In this document: positions 1 to 9,536 of the stretch, in pieces | How the letters are laid out: every line of letters starts with the position of its first letter | How positions within the stretch are numbered: position 1 is the stretch's first letter | Assembly (NCBI RefSeq): GCF_024400535.1 | Contig: NZ_CP038800.1 | Coordinates: 1,860,001 to 1,924,000, forward strand | DNA from: Treponema denticola | GTDB lineage: Bacteria > Spirochaetota > Spirochaetia > Treponematales > Treponemataceae | Reading direction: 5' to 3' | Length of the DNA: 64,000 bases | The notes under the pieces: generated by a model | The model's database searches: none | Seen by the model: only the letters and a program-made list of their open reading frames with translations | Told to the model about the DNA's origin: nothing | Translations under genes and position numbers: made by a program

Positions 1-3000
1 GTACCCCAGATTATCACTGCAAAACCTGATGAAATAAACAGGTCGAAAGGTCATATCTCATGGTTCAATGAAAAATGGGCATTAGCTTCCGATTGGACGC
101 AAGAGTTTTTGGAAGAGGTGCTGAAAAAATCGGAGATAGGGATAGAAAGTGAAAAAAAGGAAGATCAAACCAAACCTCAACATGAACCGCCGTATACCGA
201 ACTTTCTCCCTATCAAACCTATATTAAATTTTTGATCGATCAGTTTGATGAAGTAATAAACGGCGACGGCAAAATCACTCCTGATGAATATATCCCTCAT
301 GACGAGGAGTTCAAACAGCTTACCTATCAAAATCAAGCTGTCAATCAAGGTTTTGCAATTATGAAGCGGCACCACGGTTTTATCCTTGCCGATGTAGTCG
401 GTCTCGGCAAAACTTTTACTGCATTGATGATCGTAAAACGGCACTTGATAGAAACGAACTTTACTCATCCGGTGTTAATTATCACCCCGCCCGCTATTCA
501 CCAGAGTTGGCTAGATTCAATCAACTATTTCGACAAAAACGAATTTCCTCAGAAAAAAATTGCACAGCGTATTAACCTTACCACAATCGGGCGTCTTGAT
601 GACAGCGGCGAAAGTGACGGCTATATTGATGGAAATGATTTTGATATCGTATTTAAAAAAGAACAATACGGAATGATTGTAGTTGACGAAAGTCACCGCT
701 TTAGGAACAGCAATACACTCATGTATCAAAAACTTGATGACTTAATAGGAAGTATAAATCCTCATCCATATATTTTACTTCTTTCGGCAACCCCACAAAA
801 TAATACTCCGTATGATTTACGGAATCAAATTTATTTATTCCAACGTGAACATAAAAATGCAACCCTGTGTAACCTCGGCGAATTTGGAAATGATCTTGAA
901 CGCTACTTTAAAGAGAAACAAGACCGATACAAGCAGTATATCCAACGATATAAACTTGTGAATGGGATAAAAATTCAAAAGACATCGGAAGAATTAGCTC
1001 AAGATAAAAAAAGTCTTATTGCGGACAATAAAGATATACGGAAACATATTGTCGAACCGCTGATAATCAGACGTACTCGAACGGATATTGAAAAATATTA
1101 TCAAGACGATGTAAAAACTCAAGCATTGAAATTTCCTAAAATAAATAAACCGATTGAAATACCCTATGAGATGAAAGGAGAGCTGGAGCAGCTTTTTAAC
1201 ACAACCCTCAATATTATTGCACCGCAGGTGAGTCAGATTGAGATAGACAAAGCGGGAAATCAGCTGCTTGCACTCGGAACAGAAGCCGGGAAAGACGGCC
1301 TCGGTTATTACCGCTACAGAGCGATTGAATTTCTGAAAAACAAAGAGCATCGAGCATTATACGAAGTAAAAAATTTAACGGTAAGTAATACGGCGGAACG
1401 GTTAGCCCAGCTGATGGAAATATTGCTGGTTAAACGGCTTGAAAGCAGCCAAGCAGCCTTTAAAGAGTCTCTGCATAACTTATCCCGTTACACTGAAAAT
1501 ATGATTAGGATGTGGGAAGTAAATCGTATTTTTATTTGCCCCGATTTGGATGTAAATAAAGAACTTAGCGATAGGGCACTCAGAAAAAATGGCGGATTTA
1601 AGCAGTGCCTTAACATGCTAGCTGATAAAGCGAATAAAGCGAATAAAAGAAATTCCGGAAGCGAATATGAAGGTTCTAATAAAGAATATAAAAGAACTGA
1701 TTTTGATGAAAGCTATATCACCTTATTACAGAATGATTTACAGCTTATCAAAAACTTATGTTCAAAATGGGATGTTCAAACGGCAGATCCTAAAATGAGT
1801 ACCTTTATTTATGAAACAGCTAATCAATTCTTAAATAAAAGAAGGAATAAGAATAGAAAGTTAATTATTTTTACCGAATGTATTGCAACTCAAAAAGCAT
1901 TGGTTCAAAAATTACACGAAATGCCGATACCGCATTGCAATGTTCTTTCAATTACGGCAGCAAATCGTGATGATATGAAAGATATTATTGCGGCAAATTT
2001 TGATGCAAATTACAAGGGCGAAAAGCGGGATGACTATCAAATACTGATTACCACAGATGTCCTTTCCGAAGGAGTAAACCTGCACCGAGCTAATTCAATT
2101 TTAAATTATGACTCGCCGTGGAATGCAACACGGCTTATGCAGCGGCTTGGGCGCATTAACCGTATCGGTACGGAAGCAAAAGAAATATGGAATTATAATT
2201 TTTATCCTTCAACATTGGGTGATGCACAAATAAATATTAAGAATAGAACATATATAAAATTGCAAGCCTTTCATGAATTATTCGGTGAAGATTCGCAAAT
2301 TTATTCAACAAAAGAAACGGTACGGCATTTTTCACCGCCGGTATATACAGTCGATGATGATGAAGAATCTCCGATTATGCCGTTTATTGCAGAATTACGG
2401 GCATTTCAAAAAGAACAGCCGGATGATTATACCAAACTAAAAGCGATAGACAAGCCTGTTATTTCTGCCATACAAAATCTACAACACGGATCATTTGCTG
2501 CGATGCACGAATATAACGATCGGCATGAGTATATGCAATCATTATTATATCTTTCGTCCAATATTAAGACCCAGCAAGTTAGCCAACTTGAGTTTTTTGA
2601 AGCGTTAAAACCACTGATACAACTTGAAACACAACAGTCTGAAATAAATATGGATACCATCACAGCCTGTAAAAGATTGATTATGGAATGCTATGAAAAA
2701 GATAAACAAAACTCAGCATTGATTATGAGGGAAAGAAAAAGCAAACAGAACAAAGAGATAACGCAAGCACGGACTAAAATACAAGAATTATACACAAACA
2801 TTAATTCTAAAAACTTGCGCGATATGCTCAATGTCATTTCCGATGCGCTCATACACCACAATGTTACAGTAGCAAAACAAGTTTTAAAAACGAATTTTGA
2901 AGCTAATGCGTTATTTGATAACAAAGATTCTATCATTACAGCACTTTATCAATTAGCATGTCAAAATAAACCTGCAGCCGATACACATACTGCATTATCA

Positions 3001-3045
3001 ATAGCACTTATCACGGAAAGTATAGAGAGGAAAAAACTTGTATGA
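1..3045 (+). CDS. SNF2-type DEAD/DEAH helicase of a restriction/defence system (5' end outside window)
   Basis: The reading frame is open from base 1 with no stop, so the gene starts upstream; a TTG at 109 is only the first start-like codon inside the window. Superfamily II helicase motifs are visible in order: Walker A (GLGKT, near base 400), a DESH box (VVDESHRF, near 680), motif III (LLSATPQNN, near 780), and a C-terminal helicase lobe with ITTDVLSEGVNLHRA and motif VI QRLGRINRIGT (2040-2170). The last ~280 residues are helical and charged. It probably acts as the translocating or nuclease-associated subunit partnered with the methyltransferase downstream. Related proteins often carry a PLD-type nuclease at the N terminus, which cannot be checked here. 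It overlaps the next ORF by four bases (ATGA), which implies co-transcription. Confidence 0.9.
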   Translation, partial: VPQIITAKPDEINRSKGHISWFNEKWALASDWTQEFLEEVLKKSEIGIESEKKEDQTKPQHEPPYTELSPYQTYIKFLIDQFDEVINGDGKITPDEYIPHDEEFKQLTYQNQAVNQGFAIMKRHHGFILADVVGLGKTFTALMIVKRHLIETNFTHPVLIITPPAIHQSWLDSINYFDKNEFPQKKIAQRINLTTIGRLDDSGESDGYIDGNDFDIVFKKEQYGMIVVDESHRFRNSNTLMYQKLDDLIGSINPHPYILLLSATPQNNTPYDLRNQIYLFQREHKNATLCNLGEFGNDLERYFKEKQDRYKQYIQRYKLVNGIKIQKTSEELAQDKKSLIADNKDIRKHIVEPLIIRRTRTDIEKYYQDDVKTQALKFPKINKPIEIPYEMKGELEQLFNTTLNIIAPQVSQIEIDKAGNQLLALGTEAGKDGLGYYRYRAIEFLKNKEHRALYEVKNLTVSNTAERLAQLMEILLVKRLESSQAAFKESLHNLSRYTENMIRMWEVNRIFICPDLDVNKELSDRALRKNGGFKQCLNMLADKANKANKRNSGSEYEGSNKEYKRTDFDESYITLLQNDLQLIKNLCSKWDVQTADPKMSTFIYETANQFLNKRRNKNRKLIIFTECIATQKALVQKLHEMPIPHCNVLSITAANRDDMKDIIAANFDANYKGEKRDDYQILITTDVLSEGVNLHRANSILNYDSPWNATRLMQRLGRINRIGTEAKEIWNYNFYPSTLGDAQINIKNRTYIKLQAFHELFGEDSQIYSTKETVRHFSPPVYTVDDDEESPIMPFIAELRAFQKEQPDDYTKLKAIDKPVISAIQNLQHGSFAAMHEYNDRHEYMQSLLYLSSNIKTQQVSQLEFFEALKPLIQLETQQSEINMDTITACKRLIMECYEKDKQNSALIMRERKSKQNKEITQARTKIQELYTNINSKNLRDMLNVISDALIHHNVTVAKQVLKTNFEANALFDNKDSIITALYQLACQNKPAADTHTALSIALITESIERKKLV

Positions 3046-3245
3046 TAGAAAAAAAATATGAAATAATTATTTATAATACTGAAGACGGTAAAACTAATGT
3101 GAAATTATATGCGCAGGACGATATGATATGGATGAATCAACAGCAGATTGCTTTACTTTTTGAAAGTTCCAAGCAAAATATCAGCTTACATATTGCAAAT
3201 ATTTTCAAAGACAAAGAAATAACATTATTAAGGAGCACACAATGA
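3042..3245 (+). pseudogene. Truncated RhuM-family protein (N-terminal fragment)
   Basis: This 67-codon ORF starts in a four-base overlap with the helicase stop and ends overlapping the methyltransferase start. Its sequence (IIYNTEDGKTNVKLYAQDDMIW, then MNQQQIALLFESSKQNISLHI) matches the N-terminal DNA-binding-like part of the RhuM/virulence-protein family, whose members are usually about 330 residues. Everything after the first ~60 residues is missing. In related helicase/methyltransferase operons a full rhuM is sometimes present, so this looks like a deletion remnant. It still keeps translational coupling through the operon. It may be translated, but it is unlikely to have the family's full function. 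Confidence 0.7.
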
Positions 3246-6200
3246 CTGATTTTCGCACTATTTTTGAACAAAGCTATCCCGGAAAAGACAAAATCTACGA
3301 AGATATAATTCTTCCTATTTTCAAAAACGCAACGGATTTACGGCAAACGGCACCGATTGCATTGGCAGAATCCGATAAAAAGAATGTTTTACAGGCTTCA
3401 ATCATAGCACAAGTTGCAGGGACATTTCCCGTAACATTTGCCGATGTAGAAGTACAGTCGTCGGTACACCTCAAACGCAACCGTGTTAGTATTCAAAACT
3501 GTATCCGCAAAATTATGGAAGATAAGAGTTCAGCACTTATTTTTTTCCATTTTGCTGATAACAAAAACGAATGGCGGGTAAGTTTTGCACATCGAGCAGA
3601 GACACTGCAAACTAGCACAAGTGCAAAACGGTATACCTATCTGTGCGGAATAGAGCATCCCTGCCGGACTGTTGCAGAACGCTTTCATCGTCTAGCAAAA
3701 CAAGCCGATGCTGCCGATATAACCGCTGCAGATATGCTGGAAGCCTTCAGTGTAGAGGCGCTAAGCAAGGAGTTTTTTGCCGAGTATAAGGTTTTCTATG
3801 AAGATTTTGTGCAGTATATCACGGGCAAACGTTATATGAAAGCAAAAGGAAAATCGGGCTATGAAAACAGAGCTGTAGCCGGAGCAAAAGTTCATACAAA
3901 AATCTTTGCACGCTTTCAACAAATCTGCAATGGGGATGAACAAAAGGCAGAAAAGAAAGTTCGTGATTATATCAAAAAGATGATGGGACGGCTCGTATTT
4001 ATTCAGTTCTTACAGAAAAAAGGATGGCTCGGTTGTTCAGACGATAACTGGAATGACGGCGACAGGGATTATTTACAGCATCTTTTTGAAAAATCAAGTA
4101 CAGAGCAACAAAATAATTTCCTTTCTACCGTACTTGACCCGCTCTTTTTTGGTATGTTGAATACAAATCCCGAAGAACGAAAACACCATTTTAAGAAAAA
4201 GGGTTGGGATGCAGCATTGCTTGACCGTTTCGGGAAAGTGCCGTATTTGAATGGCGGGCTTTTTGAAGAGGATCCGGAAGACAGTATTCCGGTTATTTTT
4301 CCGGCGGTATTGTTCGGTAATCCTAAGCAAAAGGAGATCGAACGGACTTTCCGTAGCGGTCAAAATACCGGCTATCCGTATGATGCAAGCTGCGGTCTTT
4401 TAGATTTTTTCGCCCGTTATAATTTCACTATTGACGAAACCGATCCTGAAGATCGGGAAGTCGGCGTAGACCCTGAAATGCTTGGGAAGATTTTTGAAAA
4501 TCTTCTGGAAGATAACAAAGATAAAGGTGCATTTTATACTCCAAAAGAAATTGTACAATATATGTGCCGCGAAAGCCTTATAGCATACCTTACCGAAGAA
4601 ACACAGGACGAACCGGCAATGCGTAATTTGGTCTTAAATAATGACATACAAACGATAAAGGATAAAGATAAAGTTTTATCTGCACTGAAAAATATCAAAA
4701 TCTGTGACCCTGCAGTCGGTTCGGGGGCTTTCCCGATGGGAATGCTGAATGAACTTTTTGCATGCAGAATTTTGCTGGAAGGAGACATCGCCGATGAAGA
4801 AAATCGCTCACGCATTAAAAAGGAGATTGTTCGTGAAAATATCTACGGAGTCGATATTGAAAAAGGCGCCGTTGATATCGCCCGTCTGCGCTTTTGGCTT
4901 GCTATCATCGTCGATGAAAAAATACCGCTCCCTCTTCCCAACCTTGACTATAAAATAATGCAAGGTAACAGTTTATTGGAAAGTTATGAGGGTATCTCCT
5001 TAGAAAATTTACTGCACCGGAATAAAAATAATCTCTTTGACAATACGGAAGAAAGCATAAAAGCCCTACAAACAGCCATCATCGATTATTATCAACCTAA
5101 GACGCATAAATCAAAACAGACTATGAAGCAACAAATTTCTCAACTTGTTTATACATTGCTCAGTGAACAAGGATGGAGCAAAGAGCACGATAAGCTGGCC
5201 GATCTAAAAAAGGTATCAATTGATGCAAACAATCAATTCTTCTTATGGCATACTTGGTTCAGCGATGTGTTTAACCGACCCTCAAAACAAGGCTTTGATA
5301 TCGTGATTGGTAACCCGCCGTATATACAATTACAAGATGATGGCGGTAAGCTGGCAAAAATGTATAAATCGGCTAAGTTCAATACTTTTAATAAAATGGG
5401 TGATATTTATCAACTTTTTTATGAAAAAGGCATTGCCCTGCTGAGAAAAGATGGACATCTTTGTTATATTACCTCTAACAAATGGATGAGGGCAGGATAT
5501 GGAGAAACCAGCCGTAAATATTTTGCAGAACAGACTCAACCAAAGATTCTTGTTGACTTAGCCGGTGAAAAAGGTTTTGAAAATGCAACTGTCGATGTAA
5601 ATATCTTACTACTGCAAAAGGCTGCATATACTCAAAACACCTGTGCCTTGCGGGGAGGATTGGAGTGTCTAAAAGATAGGAGCGGTTTAGCTAAACAACC
5701 AGTACAAGCAATTGAATTTCCTAAAAACGGCAATAGCTGGGTTATTCTTTCAGATATAGAGCAGCGTATTAAGCAAAAAATTGAAACAGTCGGAACTCCA
5801 CTGAAAGAGTGGGATATAAAAATATATCGAGGCATTTTAACCGGTTGCAATGAAGCATTCATCATAAACAAAGAAAAACGGGATGAACTAATAAAAAAAT
5901 GTCCTAAAAGTGCTGAGATTATACGCCCGATTCTTCGTGGCAGAGATATAAAGCGGTATAGCTATGATTTTGCAGATACATATTTACTCAATGTACATAA
6001 TGGTATCCGAGAGAAAGATATTCCTCCCATCAATATTGATGACTATCCTGCTGTTAAAGCACACTTAGATCACTATTGGGATAAAATATCCGTCAGAGAT
6101 GACCGTGGAAAAACCCCGTATAATTTACGAAATTGTGCATATATGGACGATTTTAATAAGCAGAAAATTATTTGGACTGATATTGCTTGTAAACCATCGT

Positions 6201-6541
6201 TTGTTTTTTCAGATGAAGAAATATATTTCTTAAATACCGCTTATATGTTAAGTGGGTATCATTTATATTATCTACTGCATATACTTAATTCAAAATTAAT
6301 AACATTTTATTTTACCCATACAGCGACTGGATTAGGTAATAAAGGATTAAGATTATTTAAAATATTCGTTGAGAAAATACCAATTCCAGTGTATGTAAAT
6401 TCTGACATACAAAGAAGCTTGGACTCTTACAAGCCAGTCATAAATTTGCAAAGTGAACAGGAGAAGATAAATAAATGGGTGAATCAATTATATCATTTAA
6501 ATACAGAAGAGATCGGGTATATAAATAGTATAAGTGAATAA
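3242..6541 (+). CDS. Eco57I/TaqI-like N6-adenine DNA methyltransferase with switchable specificity half
   Basis: A 1099-residue protein. The middle carries the family signature around residues 400-450 (MLGKIFENLL, GAFYTPKEIVQYM), SAM-binding motif I DPAVGSGAF at ~489-497 and catalytic motif IV NPPY at 691-694. The last ~400 residues form a TaqI-like target-recognition region (CNEAFII, IIRPILRGRDIKRY). It methylates adenine in a target set by this C-terminal half and presumably works with the upstream helicase as a restriction-modification or phage-exclusion system. The NPPY motif sits inside a 49-bp sequence repeated in inverse orientation at 9477-9525, so the C-terminal half can be exchanged. 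The start ATG at 3242 overlaps the rhuM remnant stop and has an AGGAG at 3231. Whether the N-terminal ~390 residues include a nuclease was not resolved. Confidence 0.92.
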   Translation: MTDFRTIFEQSYPGKDKIYEDIILPIFKNATDLRQTAPIALAESDKKNVLQASIIAQVAGTFPVTFADVEVQSSVHLKRNRVSIQNCIRKIMEDKSSALIFFHFADNKNEWRVSFAHRAETLQTSTSAKRYTYLCGIEHPCRTVAERFHRLAKQADAADITAADMLEAFSVEALSKEFFAEYKVFYEDFVQYITGKRYMKAKGKSGYENRAVAGAKVHTKIFARFQQICNGDEQKAEKKVRDYIKKMMGRLVFIQFLQKKGWLGCSDDNWNDGDRDYLQHLFEKSSTEQQNNFLSTVLDPLFFGMLNTNPEERKHHFKKKGWDAALLDRFGKVPYLNGGLFEEDPEDSIPVIFPAVLFGNPKQKEIERTFRSGQNTGYPYDASCGLLDFFARYNFTIDETDPEDREVGVDPEMLGKIFENLLEDNKDKGAFYTPKEIVQYMCRESLIAYLTEETQDEPAMRNLVLNNDIQTIKDKDKVLSALKNIKICDPAVGSGAFPMGMLNELFACRILLEGDIADEENRSRIKKEIVRENIYGVDIEKGAVDIARLRFWLAIIVDEKIPLPLPNLDYKIMQGNSLLESYEGISLENLLHRNKNNLFDNTEESIKALQTAIIDYYQPKTHKSKQTMKQQISQLVYTLLSEQGWSKEHDKLADLKKVSIDANNQFFLWHTWFSDVFNRPSKQGFDIVIGNPPYIQLQDDGGKLAKMYKSAKFNTFNKMGDIYQLFYEKGIALLRKDGHLCYITSNKWMRAGYGETSRKYFAEQTQPKILVDLAGEKGFENATVDVNILLLQKAAYTQNTCALRGGLECLKDRSGLAKQPVQAIEFPKNGNSWVILSDIEQRIKQKIETVGTPLKEWDIKIYRGILTGCNEAFIINKEKRDELIKKCPKSAEIIRPILRGRDIKRYSYDFADTYLLNVHNGIREKDIPPINIDDYPAVKAHLDHYWDKISVRDDRGKTPYNLRNCAYMDDFNKQKIIWTDIACKPSFVFSDEEIYFLNTAYMLSGYHLYYLLHILNSKLITFYFTHTATGLGNKGLRLFKIFVEKIPIPVYVNSDIQRSLDSYKPVINLQSEQEKINKWVNQLYHLNTEEIGYINSISE
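5277..5325 (+). repeat. Inverted repeat, copy 1 (inside the active methyltransferase gene)
   Basis: These 49 bases are identical to the reverse complement of 9477-9525. The copy encodes the FDIVIGNPPY stretch including catalytic motif IV. Sequence identity ends abruptly on both sides. It is the likely crossover site for the adjacent serine recombinases; the exact core dinucleotide is not identifiable by eye. Confidence 0.93.
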
Positions 6542-6555
6542 ATCATTATTGTGTA

Positions 6556-7476
6556 TCATTTTATTTCTCTAAAACCGATTTCATTTTGCTCTTGCTGATT
6601 TAATTTATAGAGCTCAAAAATCATCTTATCAAGTAAAATTGCTTTAGCATGTGTGTAATTATTCTGAATATCTTTTACTGCATTTAGGAAGTTAGTTTCT
6701 ATTTTATCATCAATTGCGATAACTGGAATAGTTTCAAAGAAAATTTTACTTAACTCGCGTGTGCCACCCTGTAATTCAGGGAAGTTATCTCTAAAACAAT
6801 ATTTAAATAAAGATGAATTGAAAAATGCTGTCAAAAAACCTATATATTGCCCCGTAATAATAAAACATTTTTGATTAACGAAAAAATTTTTATCGTCAAA
6901 TACAAAAGGCAAATATTTGGTCATGTTTGGATAAATAATCTTCTGCTTAGAAAAATTGTCCCAATAAGCTATACTGTCTTGCAGTTCAAACCATTTATTA
7001 TGTGTCTTTTTTCTGCTACCTTTATTTCCCGATTGTGAAAGTCGGTTTTCACCCCAGCAGTCCTTCCCATATTGGGATAGATACTCTACGTCTGATTTAC
7101 CAAAATTAAGAAGATAATCTCTGACTGCAGGATACTCATCTATATTGTATTTTCTACTCGGAAAAGTTGCAATTAAATATTTATCGGCAAAATTATACCC
7201 ATATTTTTTAATGTCCTTGCCTCTTAATATCGGGCGTATAATATCGACAGAATTAGGCGATTGCTTTATAAGCTCGTCTCTTTTAGTCTTATCGATAATA
7301 AAAGCTTCATTGCAGCCTGTTTTTATTCCGTAATTGATTCGGATATCCCACTCTTTTAACGGTACTCCAACTTTTTCAATTTTTTCTTTTATTCTTTGTT
7401 CTATTGGGCTTAAAATAACCCAAGAAGAATTGCGAGGAAAAATAATGTTTACAGCTTCATTTTTTCGTTCAAGCAA
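6556..7476 (-). pseudogene. Silent partial specificity cassette (second half of a TaqI-like recognition region)
   Basis: A 306-residue open frame on the minus strand, convergent with the methyltransferase (14-bp gap). It is clearly paralogous to the C-terminal ~280 residues of the active gene: SWVILSPIEQRIKEKIEKVG here versus SWVILSDIEQRIKQKIETVG there, then GCNEAFII and IIRPILRGKDIKKY. The recognition loops and the final ~130 residues differ. The called start is a TTG with no convincing ribosome-binding site. The frame opens after a stop near 7523 and lacks the methyltransferase core, so this is a silent donor segment rather than a stand-alone gene. No long exact inverted repeat joins it to the active gene; matches near its head are under about 15 bp. 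Confidence 0.8.
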
Positions 7477-7546
7477 ATCGCTGAAAAATAATAATAAATA
7501 GTAACCGATAAGAAAAAGCGGAATAAAAACTAGACGATATAATTAT

Positions 7547-7573
7547 TGGAACCGTCATGTACAGGCGGCTCCA
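7547..7573. repeat. Imperfect palindrome downstream of the first recombinase
   Basis: The arms TTGGAACCG and CGGCTCCAA surround an 11-base centre, with one mismatch. There is no T-run on either strand, so it is not an obvious intrinsic terminator. Its place between the partial silent cassette and the recombinase gene makes a recombinase site or a processing hairpin possible; this is inference. Confidence 0.45.
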
Positions 7574-7590
7574 AAATCGCAGGATAGAAG

Positions 7591-8205
7591 CTATTCCGCT
7601 ATTACCGGATTGTTAAGGCGCTCTTTAATAAACTTATCAACCGTTATACGATGCACATCAAAGATTCTGCCGATTGCAGCTTTTGAAATTTTTTTATTGA
7701 GCAGTGCTTCAACTTCCTGCTCTTTTCCGCTTAATTTCAATAAGGAATTTTTACGCCCCTTAGGTCTGCCTAGTACGACCCCTTGCGTTTTCCGCAAAGC
7801 TAAGGCTTCTTTTGTACGCTGACTAATAAGCTGCCGCTCAATCTCCGCTGCAAGCGAGAAGGCAAAAGCCAGCACTTTTGAGTTGATATTATCTGCAAAC
7901 TCAAAGTTTTCTTTAATTGAAAAAATGCGGACATGCTTTTCAATGCAAGCGTTCAAGAAACTCATTACATTTAAAAGACTTCTGCCTAACCGTGAAAGTT
8001 CCGGTACAATCAGCAAATCATTTGCATGTAACCGGTCACTTAAAGCTCCCAACTTACGATGCCCAATCGAAATTCCGCCGGACATAACTTCTTCGATAAA
8101 CTCATCAATAGTAATGTTTCGCTCTTCAGCCCAACGGCATACCTCAAACCGCTGATTTTCCAGCGTTTGTTTTTCTGTACTAACCCGCAAATATGCGTAT
8201 ATCAT
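7591..8205 (-). CDS. Serine recombinase/invertase, resolvase family (copy 1)
   Basis: A 204-residue small serine recombinase. The N-terminal catalytic domain shows YLRVSTEKQ (nucleophile Ser9), SRLGRSLLNVMSFL, and the long E-helix signature AAEIERQLISQRTKEALALRK. The C-terminal ~50 residues form a DNA-binding helix-turn-helix (ISKAAIGRIFDVHRITVDKFI). Members of this family cut, rotate and rejoin DNA at short sites; invertases of this size flip segments between inverted repeats. It lies inside the putative invertible segment, between the two silent cassettes and in the same orientation as both. It is about half identical to the recombinase at 9537-10190, so the two probably recognise different or related sites. 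Confidence 0.9.
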   Translation of the reverse strand: MIYAYLRVSTEKQTLENQRFEVCRWAEERNITIDEFIEEVMSGGISIGHRKLGALSDRLHANDLLIVPELSRLGRSLLNVMSFLNACIEKHVRIFSIKENFEFADNINSKVLAFAFSLAAEIERQLISQRTKEALALRKTQGVVLGRPKGRKNSLLKLSGKEQEVEALLNKKISKAAIGRIFDVHRITVDKFIKERLNNPVIAE

Positions 8206-8233
8206 AGATTACCTCCGCTTTGTAGTATACGCA

Positions 8234-9525
8234 TTAAAGCGATAGTATGCATGGCACCTCAACTTTTATTTTTTCTATACTATATATTTCTTCCTGTGTT
8301 AATCCGTATAATTTATATATAAGTTGATCTATTTGCTTTTCAAGTAAATAGGTATTTGCTTGTGGATTTTTCTGCTTAGCTATAAGAATCTGATCAACCA
8401 AATCAATAATGGGCTTTTGTTGCTCTTTTGGAGCAAGTGGAATAGGAATATTTCTTATATGCTCAGGATAAATATGGTAGTCACCGCCACGAATATTTGT
8501 AAGTAAAATATTTGCATAGTGTGAATTCATAATTGCAAGAATGTATAATAGATGTATCTTTTCAGACAATTTTTCCATTTCATTACGGGTATGATGAGAA
8601 AATCTTTTTATACTTGTTGTAATGCTCTTATTTTCAACACCATGTAAATCTTTCCAAAGTATAGCAACAAACATCGCATCGCTTGTTGTATACTCTCCAT
8701 TTTTATCAAAAACGACTTGTAAATCACCAAGCCGATTAAACATCAATTTCTTTGTAAAATATAACTCTTTGAATGTTGGGCGGCTCAACCTTTTAGGAAC
8801 ACGCATTGTGTTATACTCAAGAAATCTAATTCTTTTTACATGATATCTTTCAATATCTTTCGATTCAATAAACTTCATATTATGAATATCATCTTTTAAT
8901 TCACTAATTAAATCAGCTTTTACAAATTTATCTTGCACGATTTTTTCATCAGAATTTAGAACCATCCCTTTGCTTATATAGCAAAAATCACCAAGCGTAT
9001 ACATAGTAGCATGACGATTTGTATTTCGTATGTCTTGCGTTAAGTTCCATACTACGGTCTTTTCATCTTGTACAAGTTCCGTGTATGATTTTGTAAATAC
9101 AACTTTTATGTTATTTTGCTTTGAGTTAAAATTTGAAATACGTACATGATTCCTTGGTAAAACTTTTTTAATAAACAGAATACAATTTGTAACTGTCGCA
9201 CTTTCAAATACTTTTATACCTTTCAAATCAGTAATCTCAAACAGATCGTACTTAGTGATAATTATTTGGCGAAGCCGTTTGGCATAGTTTTGATTTGTAA
9301 CAGGATACGGTACAATCTGTGAATAAATACCACCGTTTTTTAAGAGTTGTAAACTTTTTTCTATAAATGGAATATACAAATCCCACTTCTGATATAATGT
9401 TTTATATGTTCCGAATTCCAATAATTGATTTCGTTGTTTTTGGAGCCATCTATCTGCTACCTGATTGGGAGCTGAAATATACGGCGGGTTACCAATCACG
9501 ATATCAAAGCCTTGTTTTGAGGGTC
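8234..9525 (-). pseudogene. Silent alternative C-terminal half of the methyltransferase (NPPY to end)
   Basis: The minus-strand frame begins within the 49-bp inverted repeat with IGNPPYIS and continues 421 residues to a TaqI-like recognition region (HIRNIPIPLAPKEQQ, a typical specificity-domain ending). Upstream of the repeat this frame meets two consecutive TGA codons, so there is no methyltransferase core here and the segment cannot act alone. A GTG at 9499 could start an ORF but has no visible ribosome-binding site. After inversion between the two 49-bp repeats, the active gene would read FDIVIGNPPYIS and run into this cassette in frame. The cassette sequence is unrelated in detail to the current C-terminal half, consistent with a different DNA target. 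Confidence 0.85.
9477..9525 (-). repeat. Inverted repeat, copy 2 (head of the silent cassette)
   Basis: Exact reverse complement of 5277-5325 over 49 bases. It starts only 12 bp from the end of the second recombinase gene, a layout typical of invertase-controlled switches. The first base outside each end differs between the two copies. Confidence 0.93.
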
Positions 9526-9536
9526 ATCAAAATCGG

